Assembly (NCBI GenBank): GCA_937974275.1
Contig: CALJIF010000030.1
Coordinates: forward strand, 1-50,284
Direction: 5' to 3'
Length of the DNA: 50,284 nt
Origin: an uncultured Flavobacteriales bacterium
GTDB lineage: Bacteria > Bacteroidota > Bacteroidia > Palsa-965
In this document: positions 1 to 8,028 of the stretch, piece after piece
Layout of the letters: each line of letters begins with the position of its first letter
Numbering within the stretch: the first letter of the stretch is position 1
Program-made: the position numbers and the translations under genes
Notes under the pieces: generated by a model
Seen by the model: only the letters and a program-made list of their open reading frames with translations
Told to the model about the DNA's origin: nothing
Databases searched by the model: none

Positions 1-317
1 GTAGTTGTAGTATCGGAATTGGCACACGAAATAAATTGCACATCATTTCCTCCGGCAACTTCCACATGATCCACAAACGGTAAGGCTTCGACGGCTGACA
101 ATTGTTCGGACTTCACATACACCGCAACGGCATTGAGCCATTTCGATGTAACACCCAAACTGTCGCAATAGCTATTGATCGTTTGAACGTAGTTGTGATT
201 TACAGGCTCATCAAGCCCGGAGGCGGGTTTATCCTTGAAAAATACCCAGCACGGCACCGACTGCCCTGCAGCAATTCCTGCAAAAAAAACAAATACGGCG
301 ACGAGCAGATTTTTCAT
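1..317 (-). CDS. Subtilisin-like (S8) serine protease, N-terminal part only
   Basis: A minus-strand reading frame opens with ATG at 315-317 and stays open to the left window edge, so only about the first 105 codons are present. It begins with a signal peptide (MKNLLVAVFVFFAGIAAGQ) and continues with a segment resembling the propeptide of Bacteroidota secreted S8 peptidases: WVFFKDKP near residue 25, then SKWLNAVAVYV and a PFVDHVEV-like block. This pro-region normally precedes a D/H/S catalytic domain, which would lie outside the window. The family call rests on the pro-region only, so it is an inference. The protein is expected to be exported across the inner membrane and, if it carries a C-terminal sorting domain like others here, secreted by T9SS. 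It is divergent from the threonine aldolase gene. Confidence 0.7.
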   Translation of the reverse strand, partial: MKNLLVAVFVFFAGIAAGQSVPCWVFFKDKPASGLDEPVNHNYVQTINSYCDSLGVTSKWLNAVAVYVKSEQLSAVEALPFVDHVEVAGGNDVQFISCANSDTTT

Positions 318-327
318 ATCAAAAACA

Positions 328-343
328 TCGTAAATCTACGATT
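328..343 (-). promoter_or_regulatory. Probable -7 box within an inverted repeat
   Basis: On the minus strand TAGATTTA (331-338) fits the Bacteroidota -7 consensus TAnnTTTG except for the last base, and lies 13 nt before the protease start at 317. It sits inside an inverted repeat, ATCGTA-AATC-TACGAT (328-343), which could be an operator. No good -33 element is visible. Confidence 0.4.
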
Positions 344-386
344 TATCACACGTAATCTACTGTTACAGAAGTGCCCTCATGTTCTG

Positions 387-394
387 TATCTTTG
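387..394 (+). promoter_or_regulatory. Promoter -7 box of the threonine aldolase operon
   Basis: TATCTTTG matches the Bacteroidota consensus TAnnTTTG exactly and lies 18 nt before the ATG at 413. It rules out the in-frame GTG at 371, which would lie upstream of the transcript start. Confidence 0.7.
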
Positions 395-412
395 CACCCT
401 AAGCTCAACACC

Positions 413-1432
413 ATGATAATCGATTTACGCAGTGATACGGTAACCAAACCTACCGAACCCATGTTGAAAGCCATGATGGCTGCACGCGTGGGCGATGATG
501 TTTTTGGAGAAGATCCTACGGTTAATGAACTGGAAGAAACCGGAGCAGCATTGTTCGGCAAAGAAGCCGGATTATTCTGTCCTAGCGGAACCATGACCAA
601 CCAAATTGCCATCAACGTATTAACAAAACCCGGCGATGAAGTAATTTGTGATTATACGTCTCACATTTATCAATATGAAGGTGGCGGTATTGCACGTAAT
701 TCGGGTGTACAGGCGAAACTTTTGATGGGCGACCGCGGAAGAATTTCTGCTCAACAGGTAGAGGACAGCATTAATCAAACGTACGATTGGTTAACCCGTA
801 CCAAGTTGGTAAGCATTGAAAATACCGGCAACAAAGCAGGTGGCAGTTATTACAGCCTGGAACAGATGCAGGAATTGAGCAAGTTGTGCAAGAAACAACA
901 ACTTCACATGCATTTGGATGGCGCCCGAATTTTTAACGCGATTGTAGAAACCGGTTATACTCCGAAACAGATCGGACCGTTGTTCGAATCCATTTCATTT
1001 TGTTTATCCAAAGGATTGGGAACGCCGGCAGGCTCGCTGTTATTGGGTTCTAAAGAATTCATTAAAGAAGCACGTCGTGTGCGTAAAGTATTCGGAGGCG
1101 GAATGCGTCAGGCAGGATATTTGGCTGCAGCAGGCTTGTATGCCTTACAACACAACGTGGAGCGTTTAAAAGAAGATCACGTACGCGCGAAAAAGTTGGG
1201 TGATGCGATCAAGAACTTGGCATACGTGAAAGACGTGCTTCCGGTTGATACGAACATCGTCATCTTTACACTGCACGATGCCATGCCATTGGATTATTTC
1301 CTGCAACAATTGCAAGACAAAAACATTCGTGCTGTTGCATTCGGCAAACAAACTGTACGCTTTGTAACGCATTTAGAAATTACGGATAAGATGGTGGAGC
1401 AAACCATCAAAACGCTTAAGCAGATTCAATAG
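413..1432 (+). CDS. ltaE: Low-specificity L-threonine aldolase
   Basis: PLP-dependent fold-type I enzyme of 339 residues that cleaves L-threonine (and allo-threonine) to glycine and acetaldehyde in the cytosol. The N-terminal DLRSDTVTKPT motif, the HLDGARIFNA block that holds the cofactor-binding Asp, and SKGLGTPAGS with Lys200 as the likely Schiff-base lysine are all visible. Length is normal for the family. The ATG at 413 is chosen because it gives the canonical MIIDLRSDTVT start and lies just after a TAnnTTTG box. It is followed after 6 nt by purK and then by a CDGSH protein, so the three probably form one transcript. Glycine made here can feed purine synthesis, which would fit the linkage to purK (inference). 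Confidence 0.93.
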   Translation: MIIDLRSDTVTKPTEPMLKAMMAARVGDDVFGEDPTVNELEETGAALFGKEAGLFCPSGTMTNQIAINVLTKPGDEVICDYTSHIYQYEGGGIARNSGVQAKLLMGDRGRISAQQVEDSINQTYDWLTRTKLVSIENTGNKAGGSYYSLEQMQELSKLCKKQQLHMHLDGARIFNAIVETGYTPKQIGPLFESISFCLSKGLGTPAGSLLLGSKEFIKEARRVRKVFGGGMRQAGYLAAAGLYALQHNVERLKEDHVRAKKLGDAIKNLAYVKDVLPVDTNIVIFTLHDAMPLDYFLQQLQDKNIRAVAFGKQTVRFVTHLEITDKMVEQTIKTLKQIQ

Positions 1433-1438
1433 ATAACT

Positions 1439-2569
1439 ATGTTCAACGGTAAAAAGATTGCGGTTTTAGGAGGAGGTCAACTCGGTAGAATGCTGATTCA
1501 AGAAGCATTAAATTGGAACGCAGATATTTCAATCCTCGATCCGGACAGTAATGCGCCGTGCAAACACTTAACGGCTCAGTTCACTTGCGGTTCACTCACC
1601 GACTTCGACACCGTAATGAACTTCGCTAAAGACGCGGACATCGTTACCATTGAAATTGAACACGTCAATGTAGATGCGTTGGAAGCACTGGAACGCAGCG
1701 GCAAAGAAGTGTATCCGCAACCGCACATTTTACGCATGATTCAGGACAAAGGCTCACAGAAATTATTTTATCGCGAGCACGGCATTCCTACTGCCGACTT
1801 TGAACTGATTGAAAACAAACAACAACTTGCCGAACATCGTAACGCCTATCCGTTTATGATGAAGCTGCGAAAAGGCGGTTATGATGGTAAAGGAGTAACT
1901 CCGTTGCGTAATGAAGCCGATGAAAAGAATGCATTTGATGCACCGGCGGTGTTAGAAAAGTTCGTTGATTTTGAAAAAGAGCTTTCGGTAATTGTTGCAA
2001 GAAATAAGCGCGGAGAAGTGAAATCATTCCCTGCAGTGGAGATGGAATTCAACAAGGAAGCTAATTTGGTAGAGTTCCTGTTTGCACCTGCAAATATTTC
2101 GAAAGAGATAGAACAAGAAGCGGAACGTATAGCACGATTGGTTGCAGAACAATTGAAAATTGTTGGCGTGCTGGCGGTGGAAATGTTCCTGACGAAAGAC
2201 GGAAAAATTCTTGTGAATGAAATTGCACCACGCCCGCACAATAGCGGACATCATACCATAGAAGCCAACTACACGTCGCAGTATGAACAACACCTGCGCG
2301 CGATCTGCAACTTACCATTGGGCAACACCGATATTATTTTACCCGCGGTGATGATTAATGTTTTGGGTGAGAAAAATTATGAAGGGGTTGCCCGTTACGA
2401 ACGTATTGACGAATGTCTTGCGATTCCCGGCGTATACATTCATTTATACGGAAAAAAAATCACCAAACCTTTCCGCAAAATGGGCCATGTAACCATTATA
2501 GATGCTAACTTGTCGGAAGCAAAAGCCAAAGCACGCCGTGTGCAGCAAACTTTAAAAGTCATCAGTTAA
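1439..2569 (+). CDS. purK: N5-carboxyaminoimidazole ribonucleotide synthase (PurK)
   Basis: ATP-grasp enzyme of 376 residues that uses ATP and bicarbonate to convert AIR to N5-CAIR in de novo purine synthesis. Features seen are the N-terminal dinucleotide-like loop AVLGGGQLGRM, the central ATP-grasp KLRKGGYDGKG segment, the metal-binding stretch EIAPRPHNSGH and the C-terminal HLYGK domain. Length is typical. Its partner PurE, which rearranges N5-CAIR to CAIR, is encoded separately 3.4 kb downstream at 5981, with a minus-strand operon between them. It starts 6 nt after the threonine aldolase stop and ends 2 nt before the CDGSH gene, which suggests cotranscription. Confidence 0.95.
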   Translation: MFNGKKIAVLGGGQLGRMLIQEALNWNADISILDPDSNAPCKHLTAQFTCGSLTDFDTVMNFAKDADIVTIEIEHVNVDALEALERSGKEVYPQPHILRMIQDKGSQKLFYREHGIPTADFELIENKQQLAEHRNAYPFMMKLRKGGYDGKGVTPLRNEADEKNAFDAPAVLEKFVDFEKELSVIVARNKRGEVKSFPAVEMEFNKEANLVEFLFAPANISKEIEQEAERIARLVAEQLKIVGVLAVEMFLTKDGKILVNEIAPRPHNSGHHTIEANYTSQYEQHLRAICNLPLGNTDIILPAVMINVLGEKNYEGVARYERIDECLAIPGVYIHLYGKKITKPFRKMGHVTIIDANLSEAKAKARRVQQTLKVIS

Positions 2570-2571
2570 CT

Positions 2572-3000
2572 ATGTCCGACGCCATCAAAACCTACAAAAA
2601 AGATGATCTCACTATTTTCTGGGAACCCGGAAAATGTATTCATTCAAAAATTTGCTGGACACGAACAACAGGGCTTCCCGATGTGTTCAATCCCGCAGCA
2701 CGTCCGTGGATAAAGCCTGAAAATGCAACCGTTGAAGAACTCGTCGCACAGATAAAAAAATGTCCCAGTGGAGCATTATCATACGCATTTGATAATGAAA
2801 CCGTGGAGAGCAGCGCTGAATCGACAGAGGTTGAAGTTTTGCCCGACGGACCGTTATTAGTGAAAGGATCACTTGTCGTGAAGAACAGCGACGGAACTAC
2901 CACAGAAAAGCATGCAACTACGGCTTTTTGTCGTTGCGGCGCATCCACCAACAAACCGTATTGCGACGGCTCGCACCGTAAAATCGATTTTAAAGGTTAG
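2572..3000 (+). CDS. Two-domain iron-sulfur protein: divergent 4Fe-4S (Fer4_19) plus CDGSH
   Basis: A 142-residue cytosolic protein with two metal-binding halves. Residues 10-70 match the divergent 4Fe-4S mono-cluster family, with Cys22, Cys28 and Cys64 in the GKCIHSKICW and KKCPSGAL contexts. Residues 98-140 contain a complete CDGSH 2Fe-2S motif, with Cys120, Cys122, Cys131 and His135 (CRCGASTNKPYCDGSH) as the 3Cys:1His ligands. A role in electron transfer or cluster sensing is likely for the family, but the substrate or partner is unknown. It begins 2 nt after purK and its last 11 nt overlap the convergent truA end. The fusion is known in bacteria; nothing here shows why it sits with purK. 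Confidence 0.88.
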   Translation: MSDAIKTYKKDDLTIFWEPGKCIHSKICWTRTTGLPDVFNPAARPWIKPENATVEELVAQIKKCPSGALSYAFDNETVESSAESTEVEVLPDGPLLVKGSLVVKNSDGTTTEKHATTAFCRCGASTNKPYCDGSHRKIDFKG

Positions 3001-3787
3001 ACGATTGTTGTGCATTTGCCGGAGTTACGGGCAATCGCAGTTCATCCATATTATATGCCACATCGGTAAGATACAATCCGCATGCAGGAACGGGTTGAGA
3101 CGGCATGTGTTGTTCATGTCGATCTAAATGCTGCAACATTTCTGTAACAGAAATTCTTCCTGTGCCCACATCTACAAAGTGCCCAACAAGGGAACGCACC
3201 ATATTGCGCAAAAACCGATTCGCGGTAATGTGCAATTTCAAATGACGATCCTCTAACGTCCATATCGCTTCCATTACCGAACACTTGGTGGTTTCCTGTT
3301 GTTCCGGACTTTTACAAAAGCTATAAAAATCGTGATAGCCGACTACTCTCTTCGCTGCAATATTCATCAATTCGAGATCCGGCAATTCCCGCATTTCCCA
3401 CGCCTGTTGCGCACCTACGCTGCTTTTGTAATCGCGGATAAGATATTCGTACGAACGTGATTTAGCAGAGAAACGCGCGTGTGCATTTTCGATAACAGGA
3501 ATTATTTCTTGTATGGCAACATCCGCAGGCAAAGCACGATTTAATCGAAACTTCAATTCATCCAACGAACATTCCGGCAATTGCTTAACATCAACATGCG
3601 CCGTAAACTTTTTAGCGTGCACACCCGCATCGGTTCTACCGCAGCCTACAAATCGACCTTGATCTTTAACAACACGCAACCAGGCCTCTTCGCAAGCTTC
3701 CTGCACGGTGCGCAAGCCGGGTTGAAATTGCCAACCGCTAAACTGTGTACCATCATATTCCAACTGCACAAAATACCTTCTCCACAT
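2990..3787 (-). CDS. truA: tRNA pseudouridine(38-40) synthase TruA
   Basis: A 265-residue enzyme that converts uridines 38, 39 and 40 of the tRNA anticodon stem-loop to pseudouridine. The catalytic motif CGRTDAGVHA carries the essential Asp53. The N-terminal EYDGTQFSGWQ, the FSAKSRSYEYLI block and the RFLRNMVRSLVG block near residue 190 are all canonical. The start ATG at 3787 lies 1 nt beyond the stop of the upstream amidohydrolase gene, so truA is the third gene of a minus-strand operon. The 3' end overlaps the convergent CDGSH gene by 11 nt. The C-terminal tail beyond the conserved domain is about 25 residues and polar. Confidence 0.95.
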   Translation of the reverse strand: MWRRYFVQLEYDGTQFSGWQFQPGLRTVQEACEEAWLRVVKDQGRFVGCGRTDAGVHAKKFTAHVDVKQLPECSLDELKFRLNRALPADVAIQEIIPVIENAHARFSAKSRSYEYLIRDYKSSVGAQQAWEMRELPDLELMNIAAKRVVGYHDFYSFCKSPEQQETTKCSVMEAIWTLEDRHLKLHITANRFLRNMVRSLVGHFVDVGTGRISVTEMLQHLDRHEQHMPSQPVPACGLYLTDVAYNMDELRLPVTPANAQQSSNL

Positions 3788-3788
3788 A

Positions 3789-4907
3789 CTAAGCCGAATA
3801 AAATGATGAACGTAAAAATGTCCGCGGATTTTCTGCTGCCATCAGATCAAATAAATTTCTCTCTTCCGACTGCGCATTCAGAAACGCGCGCAACTCATCC
3901 CGCAAATCCCCTTCATCTTTATCTTTCTGCACGACGTAATAATCCGTGCCAAACAGTACTTGTTGCTGCACAGCAGGATCTTTCATGTCTTTTGCAATGA
4001 TCGGAAATGTGGATTGATCATGTAACGTAAATGAAATATCCGTGTACACATTTTTGTACTCCACCATCAAGTTTCGTATCGCATCATACCATGCACCTTT
4101 GTTCGGTCCGCGTCGTGTTAATTCTTCTTCACCACCGTAATGTGCCAAGCAAATTTTCAATCTCGGATTACGTTCCAGTACTTTCTTGTAATTCAACGGA
4201 TGTGTGAAGTTGGCTTGAAATGCCTTGCCTTCTTTCAAATTCAAGTTGTGTATTTCCGGAATAAAATGTCGTGGTTTCGGAAAGCCGTTTAAACTTCCCC
4301 GATAATGAATAACGCCCTGAATACAGTGATACAAAATCGGCACTTGTTTCGCTTCTGCCCAATCGTACAGCTCGTCCAGCTTTTCATCAAACGGATAATA
4401 TCCCAAAGCAGGATACATTTTTATGCCGCAAAATCCGTAACGTTCAAACCAGGGCTTTACCCATTCCACCAATACTTTTCCGTTTACAAATTCAGGACGG
4501 CGCGGATCCACAAAAAGAAAGGGCAACAGTTTATTCGCGTAATGACCTCGTGCGCGTATACGAACCAATTCCTCCAACTGCGTACGGTAATTACCCATAG
4601 GTTTACCTGCCCCCATTTGTTCCATGTCCATAGTTAAAATCACGAAACGTACATCGCCCCAACTGTTGTAATATTCTTCCAGCGTATTGAAAATTGTTTC
4701 CTGACTGGTACCTAAACCTATGGAAGCAAATTTGGTAACACGCTCCAATTGCGAATCGATGGCACCAAAACGCAAGCGCGCAAAAAACCGGGACAATGTT
4801 GCAGCAATCGGATAACGCGACATAAAATTCATAATCGGCACACCAACTACATTATTCGGAACATATTGAGCCGAAAAAATATGCGTATGTGAATTAAAAT
4901 AAATCAT
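3789..4907 (-). CDS. Amidohydrolase-family TIM-barrel protein
   Basis: A 372-residue protein of the amidohydrolase_2-like metal-dependent hydrolases. The sequence begins with the strand-1 metal motif NSHTH and later shows further ligand-type histidines and an aspartate in YHCIQG, LAHYGG and FGTDYYV contexts, the usual order for a (beta/alpha)8 metallohydrolase. No signal peptide is seen, so it is probably cytosolic. The substrate cannot be told from sequence; the family includes decarboxylases, lactonases and deaminases. It starts 2 nt after the stop of a three-TM membrane protein gene and ends 1 nt before truA. The very tight spacing with the membrane protein suggests that those two work together (inference). 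Confidence 0.82.
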   Translation of the reverse strand: MIYFNSHTHIFSAQYVPNNVVGVPIMNFMSRYPIAATLSRFFARLRFGAIDSQLERVTKFASIGLGTSQETIFNTLEEYYNSWGDVRFVILTMDMEQMGAGKPMGNYRTQLEELVRIRARGHYANKLLPFLFVDPRRPEFVNGKVLVEWVKPWFERYGFCGIKMYPALGYYPFDEKLDELYDWAEAKQVPILYHCIQGVIHYRGSLNGFPKPRHFIPEIHNLNLKEGKAFQANFTHPLNYKKVLERNPRLKICLAHYGGEEELTRRGPNKGAWYDAIRNLMVEYKNVYTDISFTLHDQSTFPIIAKDMKDPAVQQQVLFGTDYYVVQKDKDEGDLRDELRAFLNAQSEERNLFDLMAAENPRTFLRSSFYSA

Positions 4908-4909
4908 GG

Positions 4910-5902
4910 CTATTCCTTGGGTTTAATGGAAGTACGAATATTGATAAAACGCGATAAAATATTAAACCAGTTATCTGCTCCATAACTCAATGCGGCAGCG
5001 GCGATCAGCCATCCCGGAATACTCATCAGCAAATACAGAATAATGTCTGTCGTCATGCCCGGCAGATCATATCGGTTGGTCATATCTTTTAAGCGCCAAC
5101 CAACGGGCAAATTCAATGCACGCGATTCTTTATAAGCTTCCTGAATGCGTTGCACCTGAAGATCAATCGGAATGTTTTGCATTTTTTCTCCATCATAAAA
5201 CTCCTTGTTCTTCGCAACGTATTCTTTTGCATAATTCACCAGTTCATCCCGCATCACCTTTTGATCATAAAGTTCTTTCACAATATGTATCGCATTCACA
5301 TTAAATACCAATGCTACGATGATTCCGAAACCGAATAACATTTTTGTCATGCCGCGCTTGTACCAGGTGGAAGTCGCACTCATGTAATCGTTGAACCACT
5401 GCACCACGTTGCGTTTTAATGAAGCATAATCATCTGCACCAAACGACACGGTACGCAACAGTTGTTTCAAATCACTTTCAGCCATGGCATGAATGCCGGC
5501 ATTAAAATCCGTCACTATGCCGTCACCCGCTTTAGCCTGATCGGAACTATACACGGCGTGTTTAATATCGTACGACTTACGTTCATGATTGAATGTAATT
5601 TCCGGCAATTGATGATCATTACGGATAATATCGATGAGCGCATCTGCAAAAGTTCCTGCTGCGATATAATGCGGATAGGTCGTGTTCTTTTCTTTGAGTC
5701 GATCCACCAACGGATGCGTATAAATTAAATGCGCATAATTTTTATTCAAATGATCATTGAACACGTCGTTGATTGCATCATGCAGGAATAATGCGCGTTT
5801 CCGAATAATCAACTGCCACAGTTCCGCCATTCCCGACACCAGAATGCTGAACAGCAGGAAAATCAAGGCAAACGAAATAATAACATCAACCAGTACAGGC
5901 AT
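4910..5902 (-). CDS. Three-TM membrane protein of unknown function
   Basis: A 330-residue protein with transmembrane segments at about residues 5-27, 185-203 and 286-306, and a soluble region of about 150 residues between the first two. Two features recall a widespread family of uncharacterised bacterial membrane proteins: an aromatic-rich WFNDYM...TWYKRG stretch (169-184) just before TM2, and a C-terminal GADNWFNILSRFINIR element (308-323) after TM3. Function is unknown. It is first in an operon with the amidohydrolase (2 nt gap) and truA. A -7-like box (TATATTAG, 5922-5929) precedes it. The family assignment is from memory of the motif pattern and should be tested by a profile search. Confidence 0.75.
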   Translation of the reverse strand: MPVLVDVIISFALIFLLFSILVSGMAELWQLIIRKRALFLHDAINDVFNDHLNKNYAHLIYTHPLVDRLKEKNTTYPHYIAAGTFADALIDIIRNDHQLPEITFNHERKSYDIKHAVYSSDQAKAGDGIVTDFNAGIHAMAESDLKQLLRTVSFGADDYASLKRNVVQWFNDYMSATSTWYKRGMTKMLFGFGIIVALVFNVNAIHIVKELYDQKVMRDELVNYAKEYVAKNKEFYDGEKMQNIPIDLQVQRIQEAYKESRALNLPVGWRLKDMTNRYDLPGMTTDIILYLLMSIPGWLIAAAALSYGADNWFNILSRFINIRTSIKPKE

Positions 5903-5921
5903 AATTCATGGGTTTGATCAA

Positions 5922-5929
5922 CTAATATA
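5922..5929 (-). promoter_or_regulatory. Possible -7 box for the membrane protein/amidohydrolase/truA operon
   Basis: TATATTAG on the minus strand differs from TAnnTTTG at one position and lies 19 nt before the ATG at 5902. It is back to back with the purE promoter. Confidence 0.4.
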
Positions 5930-5968
5930 GTGAATGCCCCGATACCGATTTCGTAATTACAATTCGCG

Positions 5969-5976
5969 TAACTTTG
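5969..5976 (+). promoter_or_regulatory. Promoter -7 box of purE, almost at the start codon
   Basis: TAACTTTG matches the consensus exactly. Only 4 nt separate it from the ATG at 5981, so the transcript should start at or next to the initiation codon (leaderless mRNA, inferred). Confidence 0.68.
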
Positions 5977-5980
5977 AAGT

Positions 5981-6466
5981 ATGAAACCATTGGTAGGAAT
6001 TATTATGGGCAGTGCATCCGATTTACCGGTTATGCAAGCAGCGGCAGACGTATTAAACCGCTTTGAAGTGCCTTTCGAGATTAACGTGGTATCAGCACAT
6101 CGCACTCCCGAGTTGATGTTCGACTATGCACGTAACGCACATAAAAACGGCTTACAGGTAATTATTGCCGGTGCAGGTGGTGCTGCGCATTTACCCGGCA
6201 TGGTTGCTTCTTTAACGCCGTTGCCCGTAATCGGTGTTCCGGTAAAATCATCCAATTCTATTGACGGTTGGGATTCCATTCTTTCCATTTTACAAATGCC
6301 TAATGGTGTACCTGTAGCTACGGTTGCATTAAACGCAGCGCAGAATGCAGGAATTTTGGCAGCGCAGATAATTGCAGCAGGAAAACCCGAGGTGCTCGAT
6401 CGTGTGGCCGCGTTTAAAGAAGAATTGAAACAGAAAGTGATGCAGAGTCGCGATCAATTAAAATAA
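5981..6466 (+). CDS. purE: N5-carboxyaminoimidazole ribonucleotide mutase (PurE)
   Basis: A 161-residue class I PurE that moves the carboxyl group of N5-CAIR to carbon 4, giving CAIR, downstream of PurK. The conserved MGSASDLPVM, SAHRTPE (active-site His), AGAGGAAHLPGM and GVPVKS blocks are all present and the length is typical. Class I PurE needs PurK, which is encoded at 1439-2569. The gene is followed after 6 nt by a DsbA-family oxidoreductase gene. Its -7 box lies 4 nt before the start codon, so the message is predicted to be leaderless. That agrees with the absence of any Shine-Dalgarno-like sequence. Confidence 0.96.
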   Translation: MKPLVGIIMGSASDLPVMQAAADVLNRFEVPFEINVVSAHRTPELMFDYARNAHKNGLQVIIAGAGGAAHLPGMVASLTPLPVIGVPVKSSNSIDGWDSILSILQMPNGVPVATVALNAAQNAGILAAQIIAAGKPEVLDRVAAFKEELKQKVMQSRDQLK

Positions 6467-6472
6467 TACCAC

Positions 6473-7120
6473 ATGAAAATTGAAATCTGGAGTGATGTGA
6501 TGTGTCCGTTTTGCTATATCGGCAAAAGACATTTTGAAAAGGCGGTTGAATTATCCGGATTGAAGGAACGCATTACGGTGGAATGGAAAAGTTTTCAATT
6601 AAACCCCGACCTCGTTACGCAGCCCAATCGTAACAGTGTAGAACATTTAGCGGAAAGTAAAGGCTGGAGTTTGAAACAAGCGCAAGATGCGGTTCAGTAT
6701 GTAACCGATATGGCTGCCAAAGCCGGACTGGAATATCATCTCGATCGTGCGGTAGTCGCTAATTCTATGGATGCACATCGTTTGTCGCATTTGGCAAAAA
6801 AATACAATGTGCAAGATGCAGTGGAAGAAGGATTGTTTGTTTCGTACTTCACCAAAGGACTGAATACCGCAGATCATGGTGTGTTAACTCAAATTGGGAC
6901 AGCCGCAGGAATTCCGAAAGATGAACTAGATCAATTATGGAATTCGGATGTGTACACCAAAGAAGTGCAGGAAGATATTGCTACCGCAGCGCAGTTTGGC
7001 ATTACCGGTGTTCCGTTTTTTGTCATTAACCGCAAGTACGGAGTTTCCGGCGCACAACCCGTTGCCGCATTTCTGGAAACGCTGCAAAAGGTGCATGCAG
7101 AAGAAAGTGCGGAGGTGTAG
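6473..7120 (+). CDS. DsbA-family oxidoreductase (FrnE-like)
   Basis: A 215-residue thioredoxin-fold protein with an inserted helical domain, as in the DsbA/FrnE family. It opens with EIWSDVMCPFCYIGK, in which Cys11 and Cys14 form the CPFC redox motif. The cis-proline region is GVPFFVIN followed by the family-typical YGVSGAQP. No signal peptide is present, so unlike classical DsbA it should act in the cytosol. Members are annotated as disulfide oxidoreductases or 2-hydroxychromene-2-carboxylate isomerase-like proteins; the substrate here is unknown. It lies 6 nt after purE and is probably cotranscribed with it. Confidence 0.88.
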   Translation: MKIEIWSDVMCPFCYIGKRHFEKAVELSGLKERITVEWKSFQLNPDLVTQPNRNSVEHLAESKGWSLKQAQDAVQYVTDMAAKAGLEYHLDRAVVANSMDAHRLSHLAKKYNVQDAVEEGLFVSYFTKGLNTADHGVLTQIGTAAGIPKDELDQLWNSDVYTKEVQEDIATAAQFGITGVPFFVINRKYGVSGAQPVAAFLETLQKVHAEESAEV

Positions 7121-7212
7121 ATTTTCACCCCAATTTCTTAGCATTAAAATAATCCACGAAAGTCAGGACTTATTTGGTTTTGCTTAAATTTAACCATTCA
7201 GTACCTGCACTT

Positions 7213-8028
7213 ATGAGCCTGCGTTTTTTATTCTGTTTTGTTCTACTCCGGATGTGTATCACCTCAACAGCGGGCGACAATCCTCCTCTCGGTGCGCGCG
7301 CCTTGGGTATGGCCGGAGCCGGCACCGCCCTGCAAGGCGATGTGTGGGGTGTACAAAACAATCAGGCGAGTCTGGCGTTTATCGAAAAATTTCAGGCGGC
7401 GGGGTTTTACGAAACCCGATTCCTTATGAACGACCTCGGCATGAAAGCTTTCGCTGCCGGAATCCCCATTAAAAACGGTGTTTTCGGAATTGGCGTTTCT
7501 TCTTTCGGCAACAAGCTGTACAGCGAAAACAAAGCAGGTCTCGCCTACTCCAGAAAATTCGGACCGAAAATTTCGGCCGCAGTACAACTTAACTTTCACA
7601 ACACACGCATTGCCGAAAATTATGGTTCCGCATCTACGGCTACTGCAGAAGTAGGATTCATGGCAGAGCCGGTAAAAAACCTGACACTCGGTTTTCATTT
7701 GTTCAATCCAACACGCAGCAAACTCAGTGGCAATCTCGCCGAACGTATGCCGACCATCATGAAACTGGGGGCCTTGTACAAATTTTCGGACAAAGTATTC
7801 CTCACCGGTGAAGCCGAAAAAGATGCCGACTACAAAGCTTCATTCCGCGCCGGAATCGAATATCGTCCCTTGCCTTCTTTCTACCTGCGTGGCGGCGCTG
7901 CATCCAACCCGGGTATGTCCGCATTCGGCATGGGCATTGTGATGCAAAACTTACGACTCGATGTAGCCTCCACATTTCACAGTGTGTTAGGCTTCTCTCC
8001 TTCCATCAGTTTACAATACGGATTGTGA
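7213..8028 (+). CDS. PorV/PorQ-like outer-membrane beta-barrel protein
   Basis: A 271-residue protein with an N-terminal signal peptide (residues 1-21) followed by GARALGMAGAGTALQGD and a VQNNQASLAF block. These are typical of the PorV/PorQ/FadL-like barrels of Bacteroidota. The rest is an alternating beta-strand pattern, and it ends in a short aromatic strand (SISLQYGL). The ATG at 7213 is preferred over the GTG at 7174 because it starts exactly at the signal peptide. A weak box TAAATTTA (7185-7192) precedes it. The stop codon overlaps the start of the next gene (TGATG), so the two are translationally coupled. In T9SS, PorV-type barrels shuttle cargo; whether this one does so is unknown. Confidence 0.72.
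   Translation: MSLRFLFCFVLLRMCITSTAGDNPPLGARALGMAGAGTALQGDVWGVQNNQASLAFIEKFQAAGFYETRFLMNDLGMKAFAAGIPIKNGVFGIGVSSFGNKLYSENKAGLAYSRKFGPKISAAVQLNFHNTRIAENYGSASTATAEVGFMAEPVKNLTLGFHLFNPTRSKLSGNLAERMPTIMKLGALYKFSDKVFLTGEAEKDADYKASFRAGIEYRPLPSFYLRGGAASNPGMSAFGMGIVMQNLRLDVASTFHSVLGFSPSISLQYGL

Noticed and set aside
346..615. Minus-strand reading frame opposite the threonine aldolase gene
   Set aside because: Shadow of a strongly supported gene; low-complexity Ser/Thr/Val translation with no family resemblance. The many similar antisense frames over other genes (for example at 1879-2318, 44953-45493, 36288-36611) were dropped for the same reason.
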